In this document: positions 44,235 through 53,564 of the stretch, piece by piece
Layout of the letters: each line of letters begins with the position of its first letter
How positions within the stretch are numbered: position 1 is the first letter of the stretch
Assembly: GCF_030813635.1 (NCBI RefSeq)
Contig: NZ_JAUSUM010000002.1
Coordinates: 620,001-684,000 of the forward strand
Direction of reading: 5' to 3'
Source: Salibacterium salarium
Lineage (GTDB): Bacteria; Bacillota; Bacilli; Bacillales; Marinococcaceae
Length of the DNA: 64,000 nt
The notes under the pieces: model-generated
The model's input: the letters and a program-made list of their open reading frames with translations, nothing else
The model's database searches: none
What the model was told of the DNA's origin: nothing
Program-made: the position numbers and the translations under genes

Positions 44235-45512
44235 TTATCCATCCATACCATCTGTATCTTCCAAATCTGTTATCAATTCTTGTAATGTTTCGTTAGCAGA
44301 CTGTAAAGAAGCCGCTTGTTTAAAATAAGCTAAGGCGTCAGACCGGAAACCTTGCTCTAGCAGCAAACGTCCATAGTCTTCGAGGAAATCTTCATTTTCA
44401 GTATATACTGTACGAATACCTTCGTAAGCCTGATTGGCACTTTCAAACTCCTCCATTTCCCACATCGCCTTTCCATAATACCAGTCAAAACGAGGGTCAT
44501 CTTCACCTATTTCTTTCAAATAGGTAACCATTTCTATCACTGAATCAAAGTCTTCTTGCTTGTTCCAAAGTTCCAGAATGGTATATGCCGCTTCGATGTT
44601 ACTCGGATTTAAAGAAATCGCTTCTTTCAGCCTGTCTTCAGCAACGGATTCATTTCCCAAAGCCATTTGTAACTTTCCGGCCTCAACATACAAGACATCG
44701 TTATATTCATCCACAGAAAGTCCATTTTCGGTTACCTGCAACGCTTTATCGTAATTCTCCATACCTTCGTAAGCTCGGATGAGATATGGATATAATGTAA
44801 CAAATTCAGGATCCATATCTTTTAATGCTTCTAACTGTTTAATCGCTGTTTGATATTCACCTATTTGGAGTGCGGTATATCCATAACCAAACAAAGAATG
44901 CGGCTCTTTCTTTTCTTTTATTCCTCGTTCATAGTACGATAGAGCATCTTCAAATTCTCCAGTGGAACTATATGCTTCGGCAAGTCTCAGATCTAGACTT
45001 CCTTCCGGAAATTCAAATCCTAGTCTCTCTGCTTGTTTTAAATACGGTATACTTTTTGAAAAGTCGCCGCGCTCTAAATAATAATCTCCTAAACCTGCTA
45101 ATAATACCGGTTCTTCCGGGGCTTCTTGAAGCGCCGTTTTCAGCTTTGTTTCTGCCACTTCATCAAGTCCCTGCAGTTGATACAAATCAGCCAGCAACAT
45201 TTGTGCCCTAATAAATACTTCATCTTCTTTTTTTACTTCAAGAAGCCATTCAATCGCTTCTTCTTCTTGATCCAAATCAACCGCTAGTTCTGCTGCTATT
45301 GTAAGTAACTCTCCTTCATCAGGATAATTACTAATCAGTTCTTCCACGATAGGTTTTGCTCTATCAGGTCGACCTAGTTCATCATATAATTGAGCAATAT
45401 CATATTTTTCCTGATGATCAGCTTGTCCTTCTAATTCATCCAGCATTTTTAACCCTTTTTCAGCATCGCCTTTCTGAATCGTTTCCATTACGCTTTCTAA
45501 ACTGTTTTTCAT
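44235..45512 (-). CDS. ypiA: Tetratricopeptide repeat protein YpiA
   Basis: 425 residues made almost entirely of about eleven TPR-like helical pairs. Examples are LAGLGDYYLERGDFSKSIPY, AEAYSSTGEFEDALSYYERG and EAGKLQMALGNESVAEDRLK. It matches B. subtilis YpiA (423 aa). TPRs are protein-binding scaffolds; the partner is unknown. ATG at 45512 is chosen because GTGGGGG precedes it and because the longer frame overlaps the upstream gene. It lies 19 bases after the 290-residue gene, so is co-transcribed with it. Confidence 0.88.
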   Translation of the reverse strand: MKNSLESVMETIQKGDAEKGLKMLDELEGQADHQEKYDIAQLYDELGRPDRAKPIVEELISNYPDEGELLTIAAELAVDLDQEEEAIEWLLEVKKEDEVFIRAQMLLADLYQLQGLDEVAETKLKTALQEAPEEPVLLAGLGDYYLERGDFSKSIPYLKQAERLGFEFPEGSLDLRLAEAYSSTGEFEDALSYYERGIKEKKEPHSLFGYGYTALQIGEYQTAIKQLEALKDMDPEFVTLYPYLIRAYEGMENYDKALQVTENGLSVDEYNDVLYVEAGKLQMALGNESVAEDRLKEAISLNPSNIEAAYTILELWNKQEDFDSVIEMVTYLKEIGEDDPRFDWYYGKAMWEMEEFESANQAYEGIRTVYTENEDFLEDYGRLLLEQGFRSDALAYFKQAASLQSANETLQELITDLEDTDGMDG

Positions 45513-45531
45513 TCTGTAACCCCCACATTGT

Positions 45532-46404
45532 TCATAACAAATTAATCGATCGAAGGCGTCCAGGAAAAATGTTATCGCAGTTTTGTCCATTCTTTAAAGA
45601 CAAGTAGTAGTTGGAGCCTGCTTTTATAACTTTTCCTCTAAGCACTACAATATCCGGTTCTTGATTTGTTTGTTTTGTTGAGTTGTCTTTATTATCTTCG
45701 ACACTATAGTATAACAAATAATCAGCATCACCTCGAACAAGAGACCCTTTTTTCGGATAAATTCCTGCCATTTGCATTTCATTTTTATTTAACAGCGGCC
45801 CGTTATCAAAAGGAAGAACATGAAACATTGAACGTAAATGCGCCTCCCATTGCATTTTTCTTATTTTCTCCTTTTTCGTTTTTACAACAGGGAAACGGAA
45901 GATAAAACTTAAAGTTGCAGGGCCTACCGCTTGTCGAACCCAATCCCATGGAACATATTTACATTCACTTAAAGATGAAAAACAAACTTCAATTACCGGA
46001 ACTTTTTTTAAGACAAGCGTTTGTGTGAATTCAGAACTCAAAATGTGGCTAGGAACAGACGGAACGACAAGATAATCTATCGGGGCATTCAACTTGTCAC
46101 TAATATCTTGATAATATTCTTCTAACTCCCGCGGCTTAGAAATATGCATTAATAAAAAAATAGTAGTTATTCCTTTTGAAATAATGGTTTTCCACTTTTC
46201 ATCATTATTTTTTATATAATAAAAATTTTTAACATTTCCACCAAGTGCCACTTTACTAGATTCAATTCTAAAACCATTCGCATTCATTTTCATCGATGTT
46301 TCTAGGTCATGATAGTCTTTATGAACAATTGTTTCGTTTTGCACCTTTATGTTCATTTCCTCTCCTTTTTCTTCATAACGCGCATACAAAATCCAATAAT
46401 TCAT
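45532..46404 (-). CDS. Unrecognised 290-residue protein with an amidohydrolase-type C-terminal signature
   Basis: I do not recognise the whole protein. Its last third resembles the C-terminal small domain of hydantoinase/dihydroorotase-type amidohydrolases: AGIYPKKGSLVRGDADYLLY (compare GLYPxKGxIxxGxDADLVI), then DIVVLRGKVIKAG and FPGRLRSI. The N-terminal two thirds are too short for the usual barrel and show no HxH metal motif. A Cys/Ser patch VIEVCFSSLSECKYVPW lies mid-protein. Expected length for the family is 420-470, so this is a catalytically dead or remodelled derivative, if related at all. GGGGGAGG precedes the ATG. It occupies the place where B. subtilis has EPSP synthase, upstream of ypiA. 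Confidence 0.65.
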   Translation of the reverse strand: MNYWILYARYEEKGEEMNIKVQNETIVHKDYHDLETSMKMNANGFRIESSKVALGGNVKNFYYIKNNDEKWKTIISKGITTIFLLMHISKPRELEEYYQDISDKLNAPIDYLVVPSVPSHILSSEFTQTLVLKKVPVIEVCFSSLSECKYVPWDWVRQAVGPATLSFIFRFPVVKTKKEKIRKMQWEAHLRSMFHVLPFDNGPLLNKNEMQMAGIYPKKGSLVRGDADYLLYYSVEDNKDNSTKQTNQEPDIVVLRGKVIKAGSNYYLSLKNGQNCDNIFPGRLRSINLL

Positions 46405-46467
46405 AGTCTTCCTCCCCCATTTTAGTTATAGCAAGACTATGAGAAGAAAGCATATATTATGTGAAAT

Positions 46468-46504
46468 AAAAAAACACCCGGAAAGTAAACGCTTACAAAC
46501 CGGG
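46468..46504 (-). terminator. Intrinsic terminator upstream of the 290-residue gene
   Basis: CCCGG / CCGGG outer stem, GTAA/TTAC inner pair, followed on the minus strand by T7. Transcription arriving from tyrA should stop here; if so, the downstream gene needs its own promoter between here and 46404. Confidence 0.65.
46484..46497 (-). promoter_or_regulatory. cre-like (CcpA operator) sequence
   Basis: The minus strand reads TGTAAGCGTTTACT, which fits the consensus TGWAARCGYTWNCW at every position. It lies 80 bases upstream of the 290-residue gene, inside the arms of a terminator hairpin, so it may be a stem coincidence. Confidence 0.4.
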
Positions 46505-46627
46505 CTAACAATAAGTGTTAAAAAAGAGTATGGATAGGAGTGGAGAGAAACCATACGCTGACTACAATTATATAGAAATTATGTGTATTGTCAATGTTTT
46601 AATTAGTATTTTTAAGAAAACTGCAAA

Positions 46628-46667
46628 CGCCCCGTAAGCCGAGACTTCTGTATCGGGATGAAGGGCG
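46628..46667 (-). terminator. Imperfect hairpin after tyrA
   Basis: CGCCC/GGGCG outer stem and CCGA/TCGG inner stem, followed on the minus strand by a weak T-rich tract; 65 bases past the tyrA stop. Confidence 0.4.
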
Positions 46668-46731
46668 CTTACAACTAAAATGTGCAGAAATAATCTTGAG
46701 AGACAACGTACTGTCTCTTCAACATATATCT

Positions 46732-47832
46732 TTAATCTATAATATATGTCTCATACAAAGCTTCTTCTAAAGAGGTTCTCCCTTGTCCCCTATCTTCACC
46801 TGTTCGAAAGGTCAATTGAAGAACCCCCATAATATCCTCTCTCGTTTCGATAATACGAATATTTGTAATGCTTATTTCCGCTTCTGCAAGAATACTTGTC
46901 ACATCGGAAATGACACCTGGATGGTCCGGTACATCGACAAACAAATCAAAAAATGAAGGAAGTGCTCCTTGATCTTTAACCGGGAGTCCATCCCGAAATG
47001 TTTTAGCCTCTTCAAAATAGTCATAAATAAAAGCTGCATCTTCAGATTCGAGCATTTGTTCTATGCGCTCCATCTCTATTTTCCAATCTCGAAGCAAATG
47101 AAGCATTACATCTTTATTGTGTAGTAAAATGTCTCTCCACATAACTGGATTAGCTGAAGCTATTCGCGTAATGTCACGAAAACCTCCCGCTGCTAATCTA
47201 GAAATGAGCCCGTCTTCGTTCTCTGTATTTTTTACTTGATGAACTAAAGCGGAAGACACAATATGAGGGAAATGGCTGATGATCCCAGCTAAATTATCGT
47301 GTTGTTGCGGGGAAAGATCAATAAACTTAGCGTTCGTTCCTTTTAACCAGTTTTGAAGCTGAATAATTTTATTTGCAGGAGTTTCTTCGGTAGGAGTTAA
47401 AACATAAAAAGCATTCTCAAATAAGTGAGGCTTTGCTGCTTGTACTCCACTTTTATGCGATCCTGCCATCGGGTGGCCACCTATGAATACAACACCTTGT
47501 TCCTGTAGACCTTCCGCTTTCTCGACAATTCGTTTTTTTGTGCTTCCTACATCCGTTATAATAGCCCCTTTTTCCATAGGGACAGATTTTAAACTTTCCA
47601 ATATATTTTCTGTTTTAGTTACTGGAACAGCGAGAATAACCAATTCTGCATCTTTAACACCCTGAATGACATCGGTTGTCCCTTCGTCTATCACCCGCAG
47701 GGATTGAGCTAATTTTAATTGATTTTCATTAATATCTACACCCATTATATGTACGTCATGTTCTTTCTTTATAGATAAAGCGATAGAACCGCCTATTAAA
47801 CCCATGCCTACTACACAAATTTTCCGTGTCAC
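46732..47832 (-). CDS. tyrA: Prephenate dehydrogenase with ACT domain
   Basis: 366 residues: NAD-binding GMGLIGGS (residues 9-16); prephenate/NAD region DVGSTK, FIGGHPMAGSHKSG (substrate histidine) and SHFPHIVS; C-terminal ACT domain (about 290-360; VPDHPGVISDVTSILAEAEI) for tyrosine feedback. The start is GTG with AAGGAGGACAGAGCT upstream. It has its own -10 and is cut off from hisC by a terminator. Confidence 0.95.
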   Translation of the reverse strand: MTRKICVVGMGLIGGSIALSIKKEHDVHIMGVDINENQLKLAQSLRVIDEGTTDVIQGVKDAELVILAVPVTKTENILESLKSVPMEKGAIITDVGSTKKRIVEKAEGLQEQGVVFIGGHPMAGSHKSGVQAAKPHLFENAFYVLTPTEETPANKIIQLQNWLKGTNAKFIDLSPQQHDNLAGIISHFPHIVSSALVHQVKNTENEDGLISRLAAGGFRDITRIASANPVMWRDILLHNKDVMLHLLRDWKIEMERIEQMLESEDAAFIYDYFEEAKTFRDGLPVKDQGALPSFFDLFVDVPDHPGVISDVTSILAEAEISITNIRIIETREDIMGVLQLTFRTGEDRGQGRTSLEEALYETYIID

Positions 47833-47868
47833 AGCTCTGTCCTCCTTCCTTTTTCACCACCTTGTTTC

Positions 47869-47874
47869 ATTATA
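47869..47874 (-). promoter_or_regulatory. Probable -10 box of a separate tyrA promoter
   Basis: Minus-strand TATAAT 37 bases before the tyrA start, downstream of the hisC terminator. No good -35 can be pointed out. Confidence 0.35.
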
Positions 47875-47962
47875 AAGCACAAGGCACGTTTAACGCAGAC
47901 AATCGTTGGACTCCCCAAAATAGGTGAAAGTGTCTTTGGGTACCTAGAATTAGATTAAAAAA

Positions 47963-47989
47963 GCCGCCCTACCTCCTTGGCAAGACGGC
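47963..47989 (-). terminator. Intrinsic terminator after hisC
   Basis: GCCGTCTTGCC pairs with GGTAGGGCGGC (11 pairs including G-U) around a five-base loop, followed on the minus strand by TTTTTT. Confidence 0.85.
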
Positions 47990-48001
47990 AGCATTTCTTA
48001 T

Positions 48002-49108
48002 TTATTTTTCTGCGACAAATTTATTTTCCTTTAAACATTCACTTATTGCCTTTAGAAAAGTCTGATTTTGCTCTTCTGTTCCTACTGACACTCTAATAGA
48101 ATGCGGAAACCCGAGTGCTTCTCCAGAACGTACAATGACACCTTTTTTCAATAATGCGTCAAACATGGCATCTCCGGAAACTCCAGTATCCATTAACAAG
48201 AAGTTAGTTTGAGACGGTAGGTAAGAAAAACCTTTTTCTTCACAAAATTTTTCGAACGCATTGAGTCCTTCGCGATTTTTTTGTCTACAGTCTTCTATAA
48301 ACGCTTGATCTCCTAAAGCAGCGGCAGCAGCATATTGAGCCATCGTTGTCGTATTAAAAGGGGGACGCACTGGATCAAGTGCGCTGATTAAACTTTCTGA
48401 AGCTACACCGTACCCCATACGCAACGAGGCAAGTCCGTAAGCCTTCGAAAAAGTTCTCAGTATCATTACATTAGGATGCGTTTCTAAATAGGAAAGTGTA
48501 TTCGGAAAGTCATCTGCCGTCACATATTCAATATAAGCTTCATCAGATACAACAAGTACATCTTCTGGCACCTGTTTTATAAACGACTCAAACTCTGCTT
48601 TTGCCGTATACGTTCCCGATGGATTGTTAGGATTACATACCCAGACAATTCTCGTATTTTCATCAATTTGGTCAAGCATACTAGTAAGATCATGACGGCC
48701 ATTACGAAGGGGAACTTCTCTTATCTCAGCCCCTTCAATAACAGCGTTATGTTTATATTGAGAAAATGTCGGTGTTGCCATTACCGTGTTAGTCTCGGGG
48801 GTTAAAAACGCACGACATAGCATCAAAATGACTTCATCAGACCCTGCGCCAAATATTAATTGACTCGGTAAAACATTTAAATGAGAAGCGACAGCGCCAC
48901 GAATCTCTGTTGCGTATCCATCTGGATAAATTTGCGGTTGTTCCGCCATTTTTTTTATTGCTTCCTGTACGGCCGGCGAAGCTCCATATGGATTTTCATT
49001 CGAAGCCATCTTGTGTACTTCCGTAAGGCCGAGTTCTCTTTTCACTTCTTCCATTGGTTTACCAGGCTTGTACGGTTCCATACCTAGTATTTGCGGTTTC
49101 ACTTTCAT
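48002..49108 (-). CDS. hisC: Histidinol-phosphate / aromatic aminotransferase
   Basis: 368 residues, fold type I PLP enzyme. In Bacillus this enzyme serves histidine synthesis and also transaminates phenylpyruvate and hydroxyphenylpyruvate, which explains its place in the trp-tyr supraoperon. PLP lysine K222 in RTFSKAYGLA; NPNNPSGT and DEAYIEY conserved. It follows trpA after 41 bases with no terminator, so belongs to the trp transcript. Confidence 0.94.
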   Translation of the reverse strand: MKVKPQILGMEPYKPGKPMEEVKRELGLTEVHKMASNENPYGASPAVQEAIKKMAEQPQIYPDGYATEIRGAVASHLNVLPSQLIFGAGSDEVILMLCRAFLTPETNTVMATPTFSQYKHNAVIEGAEIREVPLRNGRHDLTSMLDQIDENTRIVWVCNPNNPSGTYTAKAEFESFIKQVPEDVLVVSDEAYIEYVTADDFPNTLSYLETHPNVMILRTFSKAYGLASLRMGYGVASESLISALDPVRPPFNTTTMAQYAAAAALGDQAFIEDCRQKNREGLNAFEKFCEEKGFSYLPSQTNFLLMDTGVSGDAMFDALLKKGVIVRSGEALGFPHSIRVSVGTEEQNQTFLKAISECLKENKFVAEK

Positions 49109-49149
49109 ACTTTAGCACCTCACATCGGCAAATTCTGTCTTCTTCTATA

Positions 49150-49956
49150 TTACGACGAAATGAGGGAAGACACAAACGATTTTATATTATCCAAGCCTTT
49201 TTGTCTGTTTTGCTGACTGGATAAAAGAGAAAGATTATCTTCCACCGTTTTCATAATAGCACTGCCAACAATCACACCATCACACACATCGCGTAAACGC
49301 TCTACTTGTTCTTTTTTAGAAATACCAAACCCTACGGCAACAGGAACTTGGCTGTTTTCTTTTACGTTTTCAATAAATGTGTACGCTTCTGGCGGAAAGG
49401 AGTCCCTAGTTCCGGTCACACCTAAGCTGGATACACAATATAAGAATCCTTCTGCATTTTCAGCGATTTTCTTTATTCGTGAAGCAGAAGTAGGAGCTAC
49501 AAGAGAAATGTTCACTAATCCCTTGTCATGTGCAGCATCATTTAGTGATCTGCTTTCCTCAAAAGGTAAGTCTGGTATGAGTACACCATCTGCTCCTTGT
49601 TTTTTAACGGTATCTAGAAAATTCTCTATCCCCATTCTCATAACAGGATTATAGTACGTAAAAATAATAACAGGTATGGTCAATCCTCTTTTTCTCATCT
49701 CCGGCACTAGCATAATGGCTTTTTGGAGACTCATATCTTGTTCTAATGCCCGTTTAGCGGATCGTTGTAACAACGGACCGTCCGCTAACGGATCAGAATA
49801 TGGAATACCCAGCTCTAAAATATGTGCTCCTGCCTCCTGCAATTGTAATGCAATCTCTATAGTTGTTTGTGCATCAGGATCTGCAGCCATTATAAACGGA
49901 ATAAAAAGTGGGTATTCCGCCTTTGATGCAGCTTCCTCTACTTTCGTTATTTCCAT
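49150..49956 (-). CDS. trpA: Tryptophan synthase alpha chain
   Basis: 268 residues, TIM barrel cleaving indole-3-glycerol phosphate. Catalytic E48 (LELGIPYSDP) and D59 (LADGP) are present; the phosphate-binding end SLGVTG..S and VGFGISKKE are conserved. It overlaps trpB by one base (TAATG). Confidence 0.96.
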   Translation of the reverse strand: MEITKVEEAASKAEYPLFIPFIMAADPDAQTTIEIALQLQEAGAHILELGIPYSDPLADGPLLQRSAKRALEQDMSLQKAIMLVPEMRKRGLTIPVIIFTYYNPVMRMGIENFLDTVKKQGADGVLIPDLPFEESRSLNDAAHDKGLVNISLVAPTSASRIKKIAENAEGFLYCVSSLGVTGTRDSFPPEAYTFIENVKENSQVPVAVGFGISKKEQVERLRDVCDGVIVGSAIMKTVEDNLSLLSSQQNRQKGLDNIKSFVSSLISS

Positions 49957-51152
49957 TAAAAAGACTCCTTTTCCATAAATGCTTTTATTGAATTGACATC
50001 CTTATCTCCTCTACCAGATAGAGAAATAACTATGGTTTGGTCTTTTTTCATCTGTTTTGCTTTTTCAAAAGCGATGTGGAGCGCATGGGCGGATTCCACT
50101 GCTGGTAGAATACCTTCAACTTTAGTTAAAAGGGAAAGGGCGTCTAGTGCTTCTTGATCTGTAACTCCTTCATAATTAACTCTTCCACTTTTAGCAAGAT
50201 GGGCATGTTCGGGCCCAATACCCGGATAGTCCAACCCTGCCGAAATCGAATACGGCTCAATAATTTGGCCGTTTTCATCTTGGATTAAATATGTCAAGGA
50301 TCCATGTATAACACCTTTTGTTCCCATTGTAATAGTTGCGGCATGTTTGTCAGTGGACAGGCCTTTCCCTGCAGCCTCTGCTCCATATAACTGCACATTG
50401 TCTTCCAAGAAAGGATAAAACATGCCGATTGCATTGCTTCCACCGCCTACACATGCTACCACAGCATCCGGTAGAATGTTATCTTTTTCGTTCAGTTGTT
50501 CTTTGGCTTCATCCCCAATAATTCTTTGAAAATCTCTTACCATTCTTGGATAAGGGTGAGGTCCTACTACAGATCCGATAAGATAAAAAGTATCTTCTAC
50601 ATTCGTAACCCAATACCGTATTGCTTCGTTTGTAGCATCTTTCAACGTTTTACTTCCTGAATTTACAGGGATAACTTCTGCACCTAACAATTCCATACGA
50701 AATACATTTAGTTCTTGCCTCTGTGTATCTTCTTCACCCATAAATACTTTACATTCAAGACCTAGTTTTGCACAAATCGTTGCAGTGGCCACTCCGTGTT
50801 GTCCAGCTCCAGTCTCGGCAACAATCTTTGACTTTCCCATACGCTTAGCTAGTAAAGCCTGCCCCACCGCATTATTCAATTTATGCGCTCCAGTATGAAG
50901 AAGATCCTCTCGCTTCAAATAAATGGATGCTCCTCCCAACTGATCTGTTAAACGATCTGCATATGTTAATGGGGTTGGTCTTCCAGCATACTCTGCCAAT
51001 ATCTCTTTATATTCTTGTTGAAAGGACAAATCGTTCCATGCCTCATCCAAATAGGCTTCCAACTCCTCTAACGCAAACATTAATGTTTCCGGAACGAATT
51101 TTCCTCCAAAATCACCATAACGACCATTTTCATCTGGATATGTTTTGTTCAT
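49956..51152 (-). CDS. trpB: Tryptophan synthase beta chain
   Basis: 398 residues, PLP enzyme joining indole and serine. PLP lysine K91 in [13 protein letters not shown]; catalytic glutamate in AETGAGQHG; phosphate loop VGGGSNA. It overlaps trpF by 23 bases, with GAGGTTGAAAGAAT before its ATG. Confidence 0.97.
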   Translation of the reverse strand: MNKTYPDENGRYGDFGGKFVPETLMFALEELEAYLDEAWNDLSFQQEYKEILAEYAGRPTPLTYADRLTDQLGGASIYLKREDLLHTGAHKLNNAVGQALLAKRMGKSKIVAETGAGQHGVATATICAKLGLECKVFMGEEDTQRQELNVFRMELLGAEVIPVNSGSKTLKDATNEAIRYWVTNVEDTFYLIGSVVGPHPYPRMVRDFQRIIGDEAKEQLNEKDNILPDAVVACVGGGSNAIGMFYPFLEDNVQLYGAEAAGKGLSTDKHAATITMGTKGVIHGSLTYLIQDENGQIIEPYSISAGLDYPGIGPEHAHLAKSGRVNYEGVTDQEALDALSLLTKVEGILPAVESAHALHIAFEKAKQMKKDQTIVISLSGRGDKDVNSIKAFMEKESF

Positions 51153-51789
51153 ATTCTTTCAACCTCTTTTCTAACTCCATCAATCGGTGTTTATCTTTTT
51201 TACCGTTTGCCTCTATACCGCTTGAAAGATCTATGCCCCAAGGATCGTACGCCAATACATTATCAACATTTTCCGCAGTAATTCCACCTGCTATAAATAC
51301 AGGCAGTTGTTTTTCCTGCCCAAACGCGACATACTTCGGTACGTGAGACCAATCAAAACTTTCACCAGTCCCACCCCATGCGTGTTTCGCTTTTGCATCT
51401 ACTATAAAACCATCTACTGCCTCTGTATATTCCATCATTTTGTTTAAAGAGCCTTCATCATGCGGTATTGCTTTCCATACTTTTGTTCCAGTCGTTTGTT
51501 TTATCTTTTTTATTTCTTCTACCGATTCCGTACCATGACACTGGATGATATCTGGTGACAACTGATCTGCTGCTACTTGTATTTCTCCTGAAGTCGCATT
51601 AACAAAGAGAAGAACTATCTCCTTCTTATGAAACTGGTACCTTTGTAACCATAAAGCAGCATCTTCTGGTTTCACTTCACGTTTACTTCTTGCCATCACA
51701 AAACCTACATAATCAGCATCCGACTCCACAGCCAATTGAACATCTTCTTCAGAATGTAATCCACACAATTTTAAAAAGGGACGTGACAT
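51130..51789 (-). CDS. trpF: Phosphoribosylanthranilate isomerase
   Basis: 219 residues, TIM barrel. Catalytic cysteine C9 in LKLCGL (usual KICG), conserved [15 protein letters not shown], the catalytic aspartate in [15 protein letters not shown], and the phosphate site AGGITAENV. Four bases separate it from trpC. Confidence 0.95.
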   Translation of the reverse strand: MSRPFLKLCGLHSEEDVQLAVESDADYVGFVMARSKREVKPEDAALWLQRYQFHKKEIVLLFVNATSGEIQVAADQLSPDIIQCHGTESVEEIKKIKQTTGTKVWKAIPHDEGSLNKMMEYTEAVDGFIVDAKAKHAWGGTGESFDWSHVPKYVAFGQEKQLPVFIAGGITAENVDNVLAYDPWGIDLSSGIEANGKKDKHRLMELEKRLKEYEQNISR

Positions 51790-51793
51790 CGGT

Positions 51794-52546
51794 TTATTCC
51801 CCTTTCAAATGACGTAATGCTTTCTCTACATCAGCTTGCTTCACTAAAGATTCCCCTACTAATACTGCCCTTGCGCCTGATTGTTGAACAACCGTTATAT
51901 CTTCTTGCGTATGAATACCACTCTCACTTACGACAACGCTCTGAGAAGGTACTTCATTACGCAAATGTTCTGTAACCGATAAGGATGTTTCAAATGTGTT
52001 TAAATCGCGATTGTTAATACCAATAATCGCTGGTTCAAAGACACGGAGGACATTTTCCAGTTCTTGCTTGGAGTGGAACTCAACCAGTACCTCCATCCCC
52101 TGTTCTTCAGCACTTTGGTATAACTCAAATAATTTTTTTGGATCAAGAGCAGCAGCAATCAATAAAACCGCGTCCGCTCCCATTCGTTTACTTTCTTGTA
52201 TTTGAACATCCTCAATAATAAAATCTTTTCTTAAAACAGGCAATCCCACTTCTCTTTTTATTGCGGTTAAATAATCCCGATGACCTTGAAAGTAGGATAC
52301 GTCGGTTAATACTGAAAGCGCAGCTGCCCCGCCTGCCTTATAACTTCGCGCTATTTCTACAGGATAAAAAGGGCTTCGTATTACACCTTTTGATGGAGAA
52401 GCTTTTTTCACTTCAGCAATTACTTGCACTTTTTCCTTTTCAGCAGTTAGAGCCTTTTTTAAAGAGTAAGGAGTTACATCTGCTTGGTCTGGCAAAATTA
52501 ATTTCTCTACTTCTTGTTTTTTTGTAGCTAGTATTTTATCAAGCAT
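51794..52546 (-). CDS. trpC: Indole-3-glycerol phosphate synthase
   Basis: 250 residues, as in B. subtilis. IAEVKKASPSKGVI with the catalytic lysine; LRKDFII, LLIAAAL, IGINNRDLNTF and ESGIHT are conserved. ATG at 52546 overlaps the trpD stop by eight bases and has GAGGTGG upstream; an in-frame start at 52609 would lie within trpD. Confidence 0.96.
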   Translation of the reverse strand: MLDKILATKKQEVEKLILPDQADVTPYSLKKALTAEKEKVQVIAEVKKASPSKGVIRSPFYPVEIARSYKAGGAAALSVLTDVSYFQGHRDYLTAIKREVGLPVLRKDFIIEDVQIQESKRMGADAVLLIAAALDPKKLFELYQSAEEQGMEVLVEFHSKQELENVLRVFEPAIIGINNRDLNTFETSLSVTEHLRNEVPSQSVVVSESGIHTQEDITVVQQSGARAVLVGESLVKQADVEKALRHLKGE

Positions 52547-53564
52547 GATTTTCTTCCACCTCAGCATCTTGTAACCGATATAAATGTTGTTGTACGGTCC
52601 TCTTTTCAATTGCTTCTATAGCCTTATCCGCTCCTTCTTTCAAAGAAGACGCATTATTCGATATATAAATTCCAGCAGCCATATTCATAATTAATATGTC
52701 TTTAGCGGCTCCCTCTTTTTCTCCATCAAAAATGTCCTGAATGAGAGCAGCACTTTCTGAAGCATCGCTTACTTGAACAGAATGAATATCTGCTGTATTT
52801 AAGCCAAGATCTTCTGGTGTAACAGAATATTGTTTAATTTCGCCATGCTTTAATTCGGTGATGAATGTTGTTCCGGTAATTGTTAATTCATCCATCCCAT
52901 CTTCTCCTGTAACAAACATGGCTCTTTTGGCTCCAAGACGCTGCAACGTTTGTGCCATCATTTTCCCGTACTCTTTATTAAATACTCCAATCACTTGAGC
53001 TGTAGCATTTGCTGGATTTGTAAGTGGGCCAAGTAAGTTAAAAATCGTGCGAAAGCCAATCTCTTTTCTCGGCGCAACAGCGTGTTTCATAGCAACATGA
53101 TACAAAGGAGCGAATAAAAACGCCATGTTGTAGTCTTTTAGTGAGGAAATTGCTGTTTCCGGTGTTGTTTGGACAGATATACCAAGTTGTTCTAAAACAT
53201 CTGCACTTCCACTTTTCGAGGATACAGAACGATTTCCATGTTTAGCGACCTTCACTCCAATCGCAGACAGCCCGATGGCAGAAGCCGTTGAAATATTATA
53301 AGTAGAGCTCATATCACCGCCTGTTCCACATGTATCGATGACTTCTTTTTCTTCATGAGGGATGGAGATAACATGGTCTCGCATTGATGCCGCAAAACCA
53401 GTCATTTCATCAACCGTTTCTCCCCGAAATCTCAGCATTGTTAGTAGGCTAGCAATTTGGCTTTCTGTTGCGTTACCGTTCATAATTTCATCCATTGCTG
53501 CTTTTGCTTCTTTTTCTGATAGAGAATAACCTTCAATACACTTGTTCAGAATTGACTTTAACAT
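52539..53564 (-). CDS. trpD: Anthranilate phosphoribosyltransferase
   Basis: 341 residues. PRPP-binding VIDTCGTGGDMSSTYNIST, KHGNRSVSSKSGSADVLE and the R-bearing APRKEIGFRTIFNLLGPL motifs are all present. ATG at 53564 is nine bases after AAAGGAGG; the upstream ATG at 53573 directly abuts that site. It overlaps trpE by 32 bases. Confidence 0.96.
   Translation of the reverse strand: MLKSILNKCIEGYSLSEKEAKAAMDEIMNGNATESQIASLLTMLRFRGETVDEMTGFAASMRDHVISIPHEEKEVIDTCGTGGDMSSTYNISTASAIGLSAIGVKVAKHGNRSVSSKSGSADVLEQLGISVQTTPETAISSLKDYNMAFLFAPLYHVAMKHAVAPRKEIGFRTIFNLLGPLTNPANATAQVIGVFNKEYGKMMAQTLQRLGAKRAMFVTGEDGMDELTITGTTFITELKHGEIKQYSVTPEDLGLNTADIHSVQVSDASESAALIQDIFDGEKEGAAKDILIMNMAAGIYISNNASSLKEGADKAIEAIEKRTVQQHLYRLQDAEVEENHA

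Larger units (their letters stand above)
46405..46731. other. Gene-free 327-base region between tyrA and the 290-residue gene
   Basis: No coding frame is supported. It contains two successive hairpins (46468-46504 and 46628-46667) and a cre-like sequence at 46484. The AT-rich stretch at about 46520-46620 shows nothing I can name. EPSP synthase, expected here in the supraoperon, is absent. Confidence 0.7.
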
